From Alopecurus myosuroides (Eukaryota; Streptophyta; Magnoliopsida; Poales; Poaceae): 64,000 nucleotides of DNA. The stretch spans positions 107,706,263 through 107,770,262 of the forward strand of contig CM054059.1 in NCBI GenBank assembly GCA_028641055.1, in the 5' to 3' direction. Numbering within the stretch: the stretch's first letter is position 1; the number at the start of each line of letters is the position of its first letter. The translations under genes and the position numbers were made by a program. Below are positions 32,166-43,744 of this stretch, piece after piece. Under the pieces are notes generated by a model, which worked only from the letters and a program-made list of their open reading frames with translations, did no database searches and was not told where the DNA came from.

Positions 32166-33783
32166 TGATGAGGACTGGTGCTCATTCGTTGGGAGACCCC
32201 AAGTGTAAGGTGTGAAGAGTGCAGCTGCAAGTTTTCCCTCAGAAAGAAACCAAGGTTGAATCGACCAGTAGGAGAAAGAAATCACTTCTGAAGGTTGATG
32301 CAACTGATGTTGGCAGGGCGCACTACCGGTTCAGAAGCAACATGGAACCTACACAACACAATCAAATCACTTTTCCCCCAACGAAGCAGTGAGGTTGTCA
32401 ATCTCACTGGTTTTGCTGGAAACAAAGAGGTTAAACATATGGTGCGGTAAACAGTACTTGTTTGGAGTAGATGAAAAGAGAACAGTGATGGCAGTAGGAA
32501 AATAGTAGTAACAGTATGAAAACAGTGATTGTAGTGGTTGTATTATCCGTATAAAGAAAATGGACCGGGGTCCACGGTTCACTAGTGATGTCTCTCCAAA
32601 ACAAATAGATAGCATGTTGGGTAAACAAATTACAGCTCGGCAATTGACAGATATAAATGCTGCACCATAGTGCATATGCATGACATGATGATTACTATGT
32701 GATTCATGCGGGCATTACAACAAGATACATAGACCGTTATCCAACTGCATCTATGAATAATAATCCACCCTCAAAATGTCATCCGAGCAAAACTTGGGTA
32801 TTAAGTTGCAAACAACAGATAATCGCATTATGCAAAGTGTGTAATGTAAACATCATTGTTTTATCCCTAATGGCAACATCACATCCCCCACTCGTTATGT
32901 TTCTCTCACTCTAGCGTGAGTAAAAGGGAGGCATGAACCCACTATCGAGCATAAATACTCCCTCTTGGAGTTACAAGCATGTACCTGGCCAGAGCATCTA
33001 CTAGCAACAGGAGCATGCAAGATCATAAATAACATACGCATGAAAATAACATGATAAATTGATAATCATTGGACATATCATTCAATATTCATCGGACCCC
33101 ACCAAACATAGCATTACAATAAGATGATCCTGATCATGTTAGGAAGCTCACAAGATCTAAACATGAGGCATAAAGAGGAGAGAACAACCATCTAGCTACT
33201 GCTATCGACCCGTAGTCCAAGGATGAACTACTGACGCATCATTCCGGAGGCGGGCATGGTGGTGTAGAGCCCTCCGGTGATGATTCTCCCTCCCGGAAGG
33301 GTACCGGGGAGAGCTCCAGAACCCTCCTGAACTAGGGTTGACGATGACGGCGGTTACGGATGTTTTTGGTGGTAAAGGCTCGGGTATCTAGGGTTAAGCC
33401 GTGAAGAGGTATAAATAGGCGGAAATGCAACGTCGATGGGCGGCCAGGGGGCCCACGCCATCCCTGGGCTTGGCCAGAGGAGGGGCGCGCCGCCCTATGG
33501 TGTGGGGACCCTGTGGCCCCTCTCCGGGTCCCCTCCGGACTCCGTGTGCGTGACAGATTTCTAAGACTTTTGGTTTTGAATCGTCCAACTCCGATAATAT
33601 TTCTAGAACAACTTTTCTGAAATAAAAAATAGCAGAAAACAGGAACTGGCCCTGTGGCATCTTGTCAATAGGTTAGTCCTAGAAAATCGATAAAAATGAC
33701 ATAAAGTGTATAGGAAACATGTAGCATATAGTATGAAAACAACATGGAACATCAGAAATTATGGATACGTTTATGACGTACCA
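32166..33783 (-). repeat. 5' LTR of the non-autonomous Athila-type element
   Basis: Minus strand, TGGTACGTCATAAACGTATCC at 33783 to CCTCATCA at 32166, 1,618 bp. Together with 26388-28017 it defines the element. Confidence 0.87.
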
Positions 33784-34718
33784 GGTACCACAAGCCAAAT
33801 CTAGAGGTATGAAGCAAATACCGAAAGATCCTATGGACCATCGTCAAATGGATTTCCTTAGGAGCCGATTGATACCTTGCACACACTCCTACACTCAACA
33901 CAATATCGGGCATAGATGCATAAAGGTAAATCAAAGAACCAATCATAGAACAATACAACATTTGGTACACATCTTTACCGTCCTGATTTCCCTTGAGATG
34001 GCATTTGACTTGCATTGGAGAGACCTTCTCTTTAGCACCTTATAAGTCGAACCTCTTGAGCATGTCTCGGGTATACTTTGCTTGAGAAATGAAAGTCCCA
34101 CGAGCCAATTGCCTGATCTCAAAACTAAAGAAGAATTTGAGCTCTCCCATGATAGACATCGCAAACCTGTCAGCCATAAGCTTTGAGAACTCATCATTGA
34201 AACCTTTGTTAGTTGAGCCAAAGATAGTATCATCAACGTAGTGTTGGCATATTAAAAAGCTCTCATTTTACCCTCTTTGTGAAAAGGGTGGGGTCGATTT
34301 ACCCAACTTCAAACCCACGGTCTTCCAACAACTCTCTAAGGTGCTCATACCATGCACGTGGAGCTTGTTTCAGTCCATAGAGTGCCTTAGAGAGCTTGTA
34401 GACATGGTTAGGGAAGTTGGGGTTCTCGAACCCTGGAGGTTGCTTAACATATACCTCCTCTTTCAATGGACCATTTAGAAAAGCACTTTTGACATCCATT
34501 TGTTGCAATTTAAAGTTATGCGAAGATGCATATGCAAGGAGGATACAGATGGACTCAAGACAATCCATGGGAGCATAGGTTTCATCAAAGTCAATGCCTT
34601 CCACTTGAGTGTAGCCTTGAGCCACCAATATTTCCTTGGTCCTCACAACAATACCATGCTCATCTTGCTTGTTCTTGAACATCCACTTGGTGTCAATAAC
34701 ATTGTCGCAATTTTTTGG
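33784..34718 (-). pseudogene. Copia reverse transcriptase segment of the outer element
   Basis: The minus strand gives ordered RT motifs: TKWMFKNK near the start, QGYTQVEGIDFDETYAP, MDVKSAFLNG, ALYGLKQAPRAWYE, an intact YVDD box (near 34237-34226), then SMIGSLIYL and FRYLLHTSRFGLWY up to the insertion point at 33789. Several frame changes and a stop occur between 34300 and 34240. The upstream end is cut by the Tekay-like LTR starting at 34719. Confidence 0.9.
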
Positions 34719-37700
34719 TGTAACATCCCAAGTATGAAAAAAACACCCTAGAATGTTTGTTTCTTGTTTTATTAAAGTTTTGCATCATGTCATCATACTC
34801 ATTACTTTGTTTGCATTTGTTTCCATTTGTTTTCCTTTTGTTTGCACCTGTTTTTCTTTGTTTTCACAATTTAAATTCAAACAATATTCAAATGCTTTAT
34901 TTCATACTTGCTCTGTTACATTTTTTCCAAATAAAAGTTCAAATAAAACATCCATTTGTTTCCATTAAACCATAAGGTTCAAACTATTTAAAATGATGGC
35001 TTTTAATAATTCACTTAATCCAAATGTTATTCAAATTCAAATAAAATCCCAAACAGCAAACCAGTTTTGAAATTATGAAACTTACAAAAACCAAACAATC
35101 ATTTTGTATCAAATAAACATGAATTTTAAACAAGCTTTTGAATTGCTTAAGTTCAATTAATCACTTAATTCAAATATTCAATTAAGTTAATTATTTTTCT
35201 AAACAGCAACATAATTTAATTATTTTGGAAAAACTAAACTTTGCAATGTTGCTGTTGCCCTAATTAACTTATACAATTTTTGCCCTAATTTTTCTAAACT
35301 CAAAACCTATTCTTTTCTCCCTATTTCATTTCAGCAAAAAAAAAGAAACAAAGAAAAATAATAAAAGAAACAGAGAGAGGTGGGCAGGCCAGCCAGGTGG
35401 GCTGCGCCCACCAGCCCACCACACCCCAGGGCCTGCTTACCTGTTCGCCCTCGTCTTCAACCTGTACGGCAGGAGATCCACCCTGTCCACGTCGCTGGCA
35501 GTGAACAGGGAACGGCCGGGAGGCGCTCGCCGCCCCTATAAGACCTAACCCTAGGCCGAGCTGCTAGCCCTAACCACCCACCACCACCTACCTCCCTCAT
35601 CGCCGCCTACCCCCCCTCTCTCTGCCGGCGGTCTCCCTCTCTATATCAGCACCACCATCCACCGACGCCACCCTTCTCTGAACCAGAGATGATCGCCGCC
35701 GCGTGGTCCACCATTCCCTCCGGTTAGCAGCGGGAACGAATCCCCCACTGCTCCCTCTCCATCCCCGACATCTCCGTTGAGCCCGAGGGGGCCTGTAGCG
35801 CCGCCGCCGTCCTCGTCACGTCGCCGGCGTCCACCTCCACACCGAGCCTCCGCTTCCACTTCACGGCTGGTGAGCAGCACCTCTGCCTCTGTCCCCTCGC
35901 TCTCCCCTCTGCAAGCAACCGTAGCACGCACCCGATGCGCAGCCCGAGCACACGCATCCACGCAGCGAGCGCGGCGTCGCCGGCGACCACCGTACGTTTC
36001 TGACAGCGAGTTCAGAGTTTCAGTAAAACCAATCGAACCTGAACCTTATCCTCTAATCGAACCTGTACTGTCAACAACTTCAGAAGCTACCGCAGTGGCA
36101 GCGCACTGCTCCCTCGCGCGCCTAGGTCGAGGGTTCGAGCCCCCGCGGCGCAAAATTTTTGGGATTTAATCCCCGCGCACGTGGCCCACCTGTAAGTGGC
36201 CTCTGCTGCCACGTGAGCGCCACGCAGCCACGGGCCCCTCTGTCAGTGGCTGTAGCTAGCCACTGCGGAGTGGAATAAGTTTTTCAGCCTTTTTCTTTTT
36301 CAAAACAAATCCTTTGCATTTACAGATTGGTCCCTGCCACTAAAATGCTAATAACTTTTATTTTATAAATCCAAATAATAAAAATAAAATATGTTTGTTG
36401 AACCAAATTTAATTCTCTACCTGTTTATAACATTTGTATTCTGTTTTGAATAATTCAAATGCATTCAAATTTCAAATTCAAACAAATCATTTCAAATTTG
36501 ATTAAATGCATAAATAATTCAAACTTAATTCAAATCACACAAATAAAATATGTTTTCCATGCTATTTTGAACCATCTATCCAAATATGAATTTTGTTTCA
36601 TGATTTGAATAATTAAAATTGGTTAAATATTTTAAACCTTGTTTAAATCATTTAAAATTTGCTAAATTCATAACTTGCTCAAATTAAATTATTTTTGAAC
36701 ATATAAAATATGTTTTCAAACTAGAAAAGTATAAACTTTTCAAATATGAATTTGAATTTATGTTTTGAACAAATAAAATTCAAATAATATTCATACTTGA
36801 ATTTAATTTATTTAAATCTTGTTTAACTTGTTTAATTCATAATTTAATCATTGTAATTCCTTTTTCAATAATTGAAACATGTAATCCACTTAAAATTTTG
36901 TGTTCTTTTCAAATATGAACTTTGTTATTTGTTTTGAACAATTTAAATTGCTGAAAACAACAAATGCTTGTGTACCACCTTTAAGGAACCAAAATTTCCT
37001 AACTTAATAAATAAATTTCTAAACTTGGTAAACCTTATCTTAAATTGTTTCTATTGTTGTTATTTTTCTGTTTTCCTCATCCATGCATCATACTAATCCA
37101 CTTTCACCTGTTGATTAGTTGTAAAACAAATATTCCAACCTTAATTGATGGGCTTTTCATATGCAACTCAAATTGCACGTGGGTCCATTTAAACATGTTA
37201 TGTTACCATGTCAACTAGTTTATTTTGATGCATCAATTAAATGGTCATGCATCATCCCATGATTGTGCATGATGCCATGTTATTGATTGTTTATCTCTCT
37301 GCGTTGTTTGTTTGCTTCTTCTCGGATAGACGACTACGTTGAGACAGACGAGCCTTACGACACCCCTTCTGAGGATCTAGCTCAGTACCAGGCTGCTGAG
37401 TTTGCAGGCAAGTATTCACTCACATGAACCATTGTGTTCCTTTCAACATTGGATACCGATACTTTCCGTTGTCTATTTTGCTAGCCCTATGAATCGTTGC
37501 TTCTGTTCGATCCTATCACATGTTATCCTTTAACCCTGATATAGCCTCACCTCCACACATATAACCCCTTTGCTTGTTGCCCGTGTCTTACTAGCATGCT
37601 TAGGGTTGTTTTGCTCGAGTCTGTTACCCGTTACTTTCTGTTACTATATCATTTATGTTCTGGGGCTCGATGTTAAACAACAACCTGTTAATTTTGAGGT

Positions 37701-39161
37701 AATAATAATTTGAGGATAAGGCACCGGCAGGAGGCCCGGCGTGGTTTTGAGGCCTGCTAGTGTCGACCCTAATTAGGAAAAGGTTCTTGTCTACTGATCC
37801 ATGATGAGCGCACTATCTGCATGTGGGAAGCGTGTATGGGCGCCCCCCTCAATTTGATTCGATTCGCATCTCGTCCAAATCGCCACACTTAGTTCGGGCT
37901 TTCCATTTGATGCACTCATATGCAGGTACGAACCCGAGGCCAGGGTGGAACTTTTGTAGTCGGCATTTAGGGCGGCGTGGTCTTAGAGTGCTATGAGGGT
38001 CCCCTTTTCTTCGTGGGGCTCGATTAGCCGCGCACGCACAGCACGTGGTTCTTTGGGCTTGATGCGAAGAAGAGTTGAGTTGTGTAGAGTGCCTCGCTTG
38101 GTGGGTTTGATTCCCATCTGGCGGGATATTCTTACGTGTACGGCCAAATTGGTGCACCCCTGCAGGGATAAATCTTCTCGAGAAGCCGTGTTTTCCGCGG
38201 TTATGGTTAACTTGGTGAAAGTACTGGCTAACAAGTACTCAGAACAACTTACACATAACTAATGATAACTTGACTAGTAATTAGTCTTATTGACACAATA
38301 ATTTGAACCATCATTAATCCAACTGTGTGAGTTATCCTCGGATTGCTTCTTTGGATAAGGGGCGAGATTCAGGATGGGTTTGTTTGGAGTTAGTTGTTAG
38401 TTGGGTACGGTACGCTATCTTACCTCCTTTATGTTAGCCGGAAGTTATAGCATGTTTCTGTAGTTGGTTAGTGCAGCCCGCTGCCGTATCTTTTGTATCA
38501 CCCTTTCTTCCATTGAACCCAAAGCAGCTGTGCTTGGTGTTGACGGGCTACACTTTGGTGAACTGTGAGTCTTGCTTGCCAGTACGTTTATGTACTGACC
38601 CCTTTGGGGCTGCGGTTTCCGCAGACTACGCTTACGAGGATCCCCGTGATGGCTACAACGTGGAGTTTGACGAGGCTGCTGACGAGTAGATAGCGGACCC
38701 GGGCAGGATCCGAGACTACGTGGATGGGCTCCGTCTTCTTTTCATTCCCGACTTCTTAAGCCTATTTGGATTTGTCTGTACTCAGACCCTTTGAATGCTT
38801 CCGCTCAGATGTAATGATGATATGTTGGGACATGTGTCCTCTGGATGATTGTATTTGCTATCTCTGCTCTATTGAGAGCTATTTGCAACTTATTTCTATT
38901 TATTTGTGTCTTAGAGATCTGTTGTGCTATCATTTTGTTCAACGCCGTTGACGTACCATGTGTGTATGGTATGAAGTACGTCAATGGTAGTATCCTGATT
39001 TCTATGGGATGGTTTACGTAGACGATGAACAGTAGGGGTTGGTTGTCACACATACGTGTGTTGGCCTACTCGTAAGAGATGCGGGTGCCGGTAAGCCCCG
39101 TAATCCAATCAACTACTGTTCAACGGAACTGCGAGTATCCTCTAGAAGTCCGGGTGTGACA
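34719..39161 (+). repeat. 4.44 kb 5' LTR of the Tekay-like element
   Basis: TGTAACATCCCAAGTATG... to ...CGGGTGTGACA. Parts: an AT-rich U3 (to 35340), a GC-rich zone with TATAAG at 35537-35542 and a pyrimidine-rich leader (35580-35660), an AT-rich block of ATTCAAAT-type words (36290-37080), coding-like acidic segments (37328-37411 and 38624-38689) and a terminal part. The 130-codon frame at 35777-36169 is GC-driven and not supported as a gene. Confidence 0.85.
37328..38689 (+). other. Acidic two-exon reading frame inside the LTR (candidate)
   Basis: Segment 1 (37328-37411) follows a pyrimidine-rich stretch ending in AG and reads Asp-Asp-Tyr-Val-Glu-Thr-Asp-Glu-Pro onward. It ends TTTGCAG|GCAAGT, a GC-type donor. 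Segment 2 (38624-38689) follows TTTCCGCAG and reads Tyr-Ala-Tyr-Glu-Asp-Pro-Arg-Asp to a TAG. Joining them keeps the frame (phase 1) and gives about 49 mostly acidic residues. The start is not visible, and an upstream exon in the GC-rich leader is possible. The alternative is a chance pair of segments. Confidence 0.35.
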
Positions 39162-39163
39162 AA

Positions 39164-39175
39164 TGGTATCAGAGC
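39164..39175 (+). other. Primer-binding site (initiator tRNA-Met type), Tekay-like element
   Basis: TGGTATCAGAGC lies two bases after the LTR end. It is followed by a leader of about 530 bp with no gene (39176-39703). Confidence 0.9.
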
Positions 39176-39703
39176 CTGTCTGCCTGTAGGATCCCTTTTA
39201 CTGGTCGCAGTTGAGTCTAGAAGCTATTTTTTGTAGCTATATAGGAAAAATGAAATGTGAGAGTAGAAATTCTGCCATTTTATTTCTTTCCTCACCCACC
39301 CTCCCTTTTCTGGTAAGGAAGTGCAACGTTGTTTTCTGTTCTCACCTAAACTTTCAAGTTAGGATTTCACGTATCCTGGGTTCTCTAGGATAGTTATATC
39401 TACTAGACCATAGGAATGGAGGTGGTTGTGACATGATTTATCATGTTGCCTACTCACGATTGAGAACGGAGGCGTGTAAGCCCCGGAAGCAGATCCTCTA
39501 TTCCTTAAGCAGTAGATATTGATCCTTTAGAAGCCCGGATGGGTTTTCCGTAGTACCTCAGGAGTTTTTGGTCTCGTGTTTCCCGATGTTGCTTCGATAT
39601 CCTGTTCTTCTCAACATCCTTATCGTCCGTTGAAACCTTGTTGTTGCTTTCCACTTCAGTTCTTCTACCGGCGTCTAATCAAAACTTCCCCGATCATCTG
39701 CAG

Positions 39704-40519
39704 ATGGATCTCAGGTTCTTCCCGCAGGTGGTTCGGATGACTCGTTGCGAGAGCACTGCCGGTTATCCGGAGATGCTGAGAGACATGGTCACTTATCTGG
39801 GGTTCCGTTGGGCACCAGAGTACCAGGTCTACGAGCAGCAGAGAGAGTTTGACCAGACCTACTACCAGGCTATCGTCTACATTCTGTCAGATGATGGCAT
39901 GAGCGTTGTCCACCGCTACGAGGCAGTAGGTTCCACAGTGGATATGGCCGTGCAGCAGGCAGCTTACGTGAGTCTCACCGTCCTTCGTGCTGACTACTGG
40001 GGATTTGACGATTCTATCTATCGCCACATCCCCCGTGGTTACATCACTTCGGAGGGAGCTCACTTCACTCTCTACGACCACTTGGATGTCTACGAGCATG
40101 ATAACTCCAGGCTGCACACCACCGCTCAGTTTGTGAGGCACAGTGACGCAGTTGCCAGCACACTATCTCAGGAGTTGGCTTCAGTCAGAGAGCAGCTCTA
40201 CCTTGCTTTGACTCGTCTGGCGACGTACACCACAGACTTGGTTGGAGATGAGCGCTTTGCACGTTTCGATCAGCCAGTTGGTCGTCGTCTGCCAGATGCT
40301 GGAGGTTACGAGCCGATCAGAGGTCCACTCCTTAACCTCGGTGCTGGTTACACTGGGATTCCTCGCTTTGGAGCACATGGAGTCGATGCTATGTACTTCA
40401 CCACACCTAGAGTCGCTCTCAGACCCCGTCAGACCTACGTGGATCGTCGTTCTACCTACTTTTGGGGGCGTGCTCCTCACCGTACCTCTCGTCGTACTAC
40501 TCACCGCCGTCCTGCGTGA
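39704..40519 (+). CDS. Extra ORF upstream of gag, possible dsRNA-binding-like fold
   Basis: An uninterrupted 271-codon frame from ATG 39704 lies between the primer site and gag. The open frame extends upstream to 39638, but without an ATG. Residues about 18-80 follow a helix-strand-strand-strand-helix pattern: a helix at PEMLRDMVTYLGF, strands at EYQVYEQQ, TYYQAIVYIL and HRYEAVGST, and an Ala-rich helix MAVQQAAYVSLTVLR. That spacing resembles a double-stranded-RNA-binding domain, though the usual KK in helix 2 is absent. A second helical stretch (VASTLSQELASVREQLYLALTRL) lies near residues 150-175. The C terminus is Arg/Thr-rich and basic. Extra ORFs in this position are known in some grass chromoviruses, but I do not recognise a named family. 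The frame is open although gag-pol is broken. Confidence 0.7.
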   Translation: MDLRFFPQVVRMTRCESTAGYPEMLRDMVTYLGFRWAPEYQVYEQQREFDQTYYQAIVYILSDDGMSVVHRYEAVGSTVDMAVQQAAYVSLTVLRADYWGFDDSIYRHIPRGYITSEGAHFTLYDHLDVYEHDNSRLHTTAQFVRHSDAVASTLSQELASVREQLYLALTRLATYTTDLVGDERFARFDQPVGRRLPDAGGYEPIRGPLLNLGAGYTGIPRFGAHGVDAMYFTTPRVALRPRQTYVDRRSTYFWGRAPHRTSRRTTHRRPA

Positions 40520-40728
40520 TGAGCATGGGAGTACCGATGTATCCATTCCTAGCTATGTTTAGTTATCCTTTGGCATTCGAACCATTTGTGGTGTGTTGGA
40601 TATTCTGATGTATTTGAACATGTGATGATGTACCTGTTGGTTATCTATTCATGCGTCGGAATAATCTCTCTTTCGGTTTCCAAGTCTATCCTTTTCTGTT
40701 GTTGTGCTAAAATGCATGTCTATTCAGG

Positions 40729-43450
40729 ATGCCGCCAACAAGGAACACCCCGCCTGAGCCACCGCCAATCACGGAGCTGTTGACTCAGATGACCCAAGTC
40801 ATGGCACAGATGGCCCAGTTCCAGACTAACCAGCACAACAACCAGAATGCTCCACGAGTCAGTATCAAGGAGTTTCTCAGTCTGGGGCCAAGAGCTTTCG
40901 TGGCAACACGCGAGCCTCTTGATGCTGATGACTGGATCCGTGAGATAGCTAGGGCTCTGGAGATTGCTCACGTTGCTGAGGAAGACAAGGTCAAGTATGC
41001 ATCCTATCTGCTGAAGGGTCAGGCAGCTACTTGGTGGGAAAACTACCAGACCATGAGAGCTGGCTATCCAATCACCTGGGGTTGTTTCAAGGAAGCCTTC
41101 CTGAAGCACCACATTCCAGATGGTCTAATGGAAAGGATGCGTGAGGAGTTTTGCTCTCTCAAGCAGGGCAAGCTGGACGTCATTGGCTATCAGAGTGAGT
41201 TCAATCGCCTCGCTCGTTACGCTGGTGATGAGGTGTCCACTGAGGCTAAGAAGATGGCAAGGTTCCACAGAGGTTTTAACCCGGAACTCAAGTACGCCCT
41301 CACCAACATCAAGGCCAACAACTTCGAGGAGCTCGTTAACACCGCGCTCAATGAAGAAAATGGGCGCAAGGCGTTCGAGGAGTCTCGAAAGCACTCGCGT
41401 GAGGGTGGTTCCTCCTCCAACATGACCACCCCTCCGCAGAAGCGCCGCATCTGGGTGCCAAATGGTGCTGTCACTCGGGCTCCATACGCCCAAGCTTCTC
41501 CAGGCTTCGCTCCCCGCCCACCCAACCCTGCTCAGATGCATGGTCAGAGGTTTTCAATGGGGCAGCCAAGGCCAGATACTCCTCGTGTCGTCACTTGCTA
41601 CAAGTGCAAACAGACGGGGCACTACGCTGACAAGTGCACTCAGAGGCAGCTACCTCCACCACCACCTCGTCCCAACACAAACCAGGCAATGGTGTGTGCT
41701 CCCCCGGCTAAAGCCTTCAACTCCAACAACAGGCCTGTCGGGAGGACCGCAAGGGTGAATCATGTCAAGATCGACAAAGCTGAGGAAGCTCCTGACGTCG
41801 TTCTCGGTACATTCCCCGTAAACTCTTTTCCAGCTAAAGTGTTGTTTGATACCGGGGCATCGCATTCTTTCGTGTCAAAGATCTTTGCGACATAAATTAA
41901 GCTCCCCTTTGTTGGTTTGGGTTCCCCGCTAGTAGTAAACTCCCCTGGAGCAACTATGCAAACTTCCAAAATCAGTCACGAGAATCAGATTCTAATTGGA
42001 GGTCACATATTCCTTGCTTCTCTCATTCTGCTTGGCAATTCTGACATTGATGTCATTCTTGGTATGGATTGGTTGAAGGCCAATAAAGCTACGATTGACT
42101 GTGCCCAGAAGTCAATAACTCTGTTCCACCCTTCTAGCCAGATAGTCTATTCTCCAAATGAATCAAGTTCTGTTCAGCTATACACCCTCGATGCAAAACC
42201 CCTTCCTTCAATTGAAAATGTTCCGGTGGTTTGCGAATTCCCTGACGTCTTTCCAGAAGAGTTGCCAGGGATGCCTGAGCAGTTGAGTTCGTGATCGAGC
42301 TTGAACCAGGTACTGCTCCAATCTCTAAGCATCCATACAAGATAGCTCCTCTTGAACTGAAATTGTTGAAGGAGCAAATCGATATGTACATGGAAAAATG
42401 TTACATTCAACCTAGTTCCTCCGCTTGGGGTTGCCCAACTCTGTTCGTTGCGAAGAAGGATCAAACAAAGAGACCCGTTGTTGACTATCGTCCTCTTAAC
42501 GAGAAAACCATCAAAAACAAGTATCCAATTCCTCGTATCGATGATGTTTTTGATCAACTTGCTGGAGCCTCAATATTCTCCAAGTTGGACTTGAGAATGG
42601 GTTACCATCAAATAAAGATCAGAAAGGAAGATATTCCAAAAACAGCTTTCACCACTCGGTACGGTCTATATGAATACACCGTCATGTCCTTTGGTCTCAC
42701 CAATGCACCGGCGACATTCTCTCGACTCATGAATTCTGTCTTCCATGAATACCTCGACAAGTTCGTTGTGGTATATCTTGATGACATTCTGGTCTACTCA
42801 AAATCTGAGGAAGAGCATGGAGAACATCTTTGTCTCACTCTCATGAAGCTTCGCGAGCATCGTCTGTATGCTAAGTTCTCCAAATATGAGTTCTGGATTC
42901 CAGAAGTGGCTTACCTTGGTCATGTCATCTCTGCCAAGGGCATAGCCATTGATCCAGAAAAGGTTAAAGCAATTGTTGATTGGAAACCTCCTAAGACGGT
43001 GAAGCAAGTCAGAAGTTTTCTTGGCTTGGCTAGCTATTGCCGTCGTTTCGTCCAAAACTTCTCCAAGATTGCCAAACCTCTCACTGATCTCACAAAGAAG
43101 GACAAGAAGTTCGTTTGGTCTCCACAATGTGATGAAAGTTTCAATCTCCTGAAGACTAAACTCACTTCTACACCAGTTCTGGTTGGCCCAGATACTACCA
43201 AACCTTTCCAGATATTCTGCGATGCATCCCTCCAAGGTCTAGGTGCAGTTCTTATGCAAGAGCGTCAAGTTGTGGCTTATGCTTCACGTCAGTTGAATGC
43301 ACATGAGCAAAATTATCCCACACATGATCTTGAACTTGCAGCAGTTGTGTTTGCCCTCAAGAAATGGAGACAATACTTGTTGGGTAACCGCACTGAAATC
43401 TTCTCCGATCATAAGAGTCTGAAATACATCTTCACTCAACCAGATCTAAA
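40729..43450 (+). pseudogene. Gag-protease-RT-RNase H of the Tekay-like element, broken
   Basis: Starts at ATG 40729. The gag domain (residues about 60-230) includes ATWWENYQ and FNRLARYAGDE. A zinc knuckle C-x2-C-x4-H-x4-C lies at residues 290-303 and a protease LFDTGASHSF near the end. A TAA at 41893-41895 then stops the frame inside protease; the same frame continues 41896-42294 (GMDWL). A frame change near 42285 moves to RT, with [23 protein letters not shown] and an intact YLDD (42774-42785). The tether and RNase H ([32 protein letters not shown]) follow to 43450. Two breaks plus loss of integrase make it non-functional, though RT and RNase H residues look intact. Confidence 0.92.
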
Positions 43451-43744
43451 CTGCATCTATGACTAATAATCCACCCTCAGAATATCATCCGAACAAACGT
43501 TGAGTATTAAGTTACAAGCGACAGATTATCACAGTAAGCAAAGTGTGTAATGTAAACAATGTAAACGAATTAAACATCGTTGTTTTCTCCCTAATGGCAA
43601 CAACACATCCTCCATCCATCATATTTCTGTCACTTGAGCACACATGCAAAGGAGGCATGAACCCGCTATCGAGCATAAATACCCCCTCTTGGAGTCACTA
43701 GCATTTACTTGGCCAGAGCATCTACTAACAACAGAGAGCATGAA
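43451..43744 (-). repeat. Partial Athila-type LTR, left piece
   Basis: Matches about 32739-33016 of the 5' LTR at 32166-33783 (AACTGCATCTATGA...TAATAATCCACCC). It is truncated on the left, where it joins Tekay-like RNase H sequence. The match resumes at 47765. Confidence 0.8.

Larger units (their letters stand above)
26388..33783 (-). mobile_element. Complete non-autonomous Athila-type LTR element, TSD GGTAC
   Basis: The 7,396 bp element is bounded by the 5 bp duplication GGTAC (26383-26387 and 33784-33788) in the middle of a copia RNase H/RT frame that rejoins when it is removed. The 3' LTR is 26388-28017 and the 5' LTR 32166-33783, with an Athila-type primer site at 32158-32141 and a G-rich polypurine tract next to the 3' LTR (28019-28031, reverse). 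The 4.1 kb internal region has no gag, protease, RT, RNase H or integrase, only an acidic ORF near the primer site. It would need another element's enzymes. The two LTRs differ at many sites, so the insertion is not very recent. Confidence 0.87.
34719..43450 (+). mobile_element. Tekay/Del-like chromovirus, 5' LTR to RNase H, 3' truncated
   Basis: Order: a 4.44 kb 5' LTR (34719-39161), a tRNA-Met-type primer site (39164-39175), an extra ORF (39704-40519), gag-protease (40729-41895) and RT-RNase H (to 43450). The TGTAACATCCC start and the very long LTR are typical of the Tekay/Del group. Sequence stops in RNase H at QPDLN, where part of an Athila-type LTR follows with an AAC overlap at the joint. 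Integrase, chromodomain and 3' LTR are missing. Confidence 0.85.

Noticed and set aside
35777..36169. 130-codon Arg/Ser/Pro-rich frame in the Tekay-like LTR
   Set aside because: Opposite-strand frames of similar length exist over the same GC-rich stretch, and there is no domain. The composition explains it.
39164..39175. tRNA gene fragments at TGGTATCAGAGC sites (also 57243-57254 and 61477-61488)
   Set aside because: Each is only 12 bases placed right after an LTR, which is the primer-binding site complementary to tRNA-Met, not a tRNA gene.
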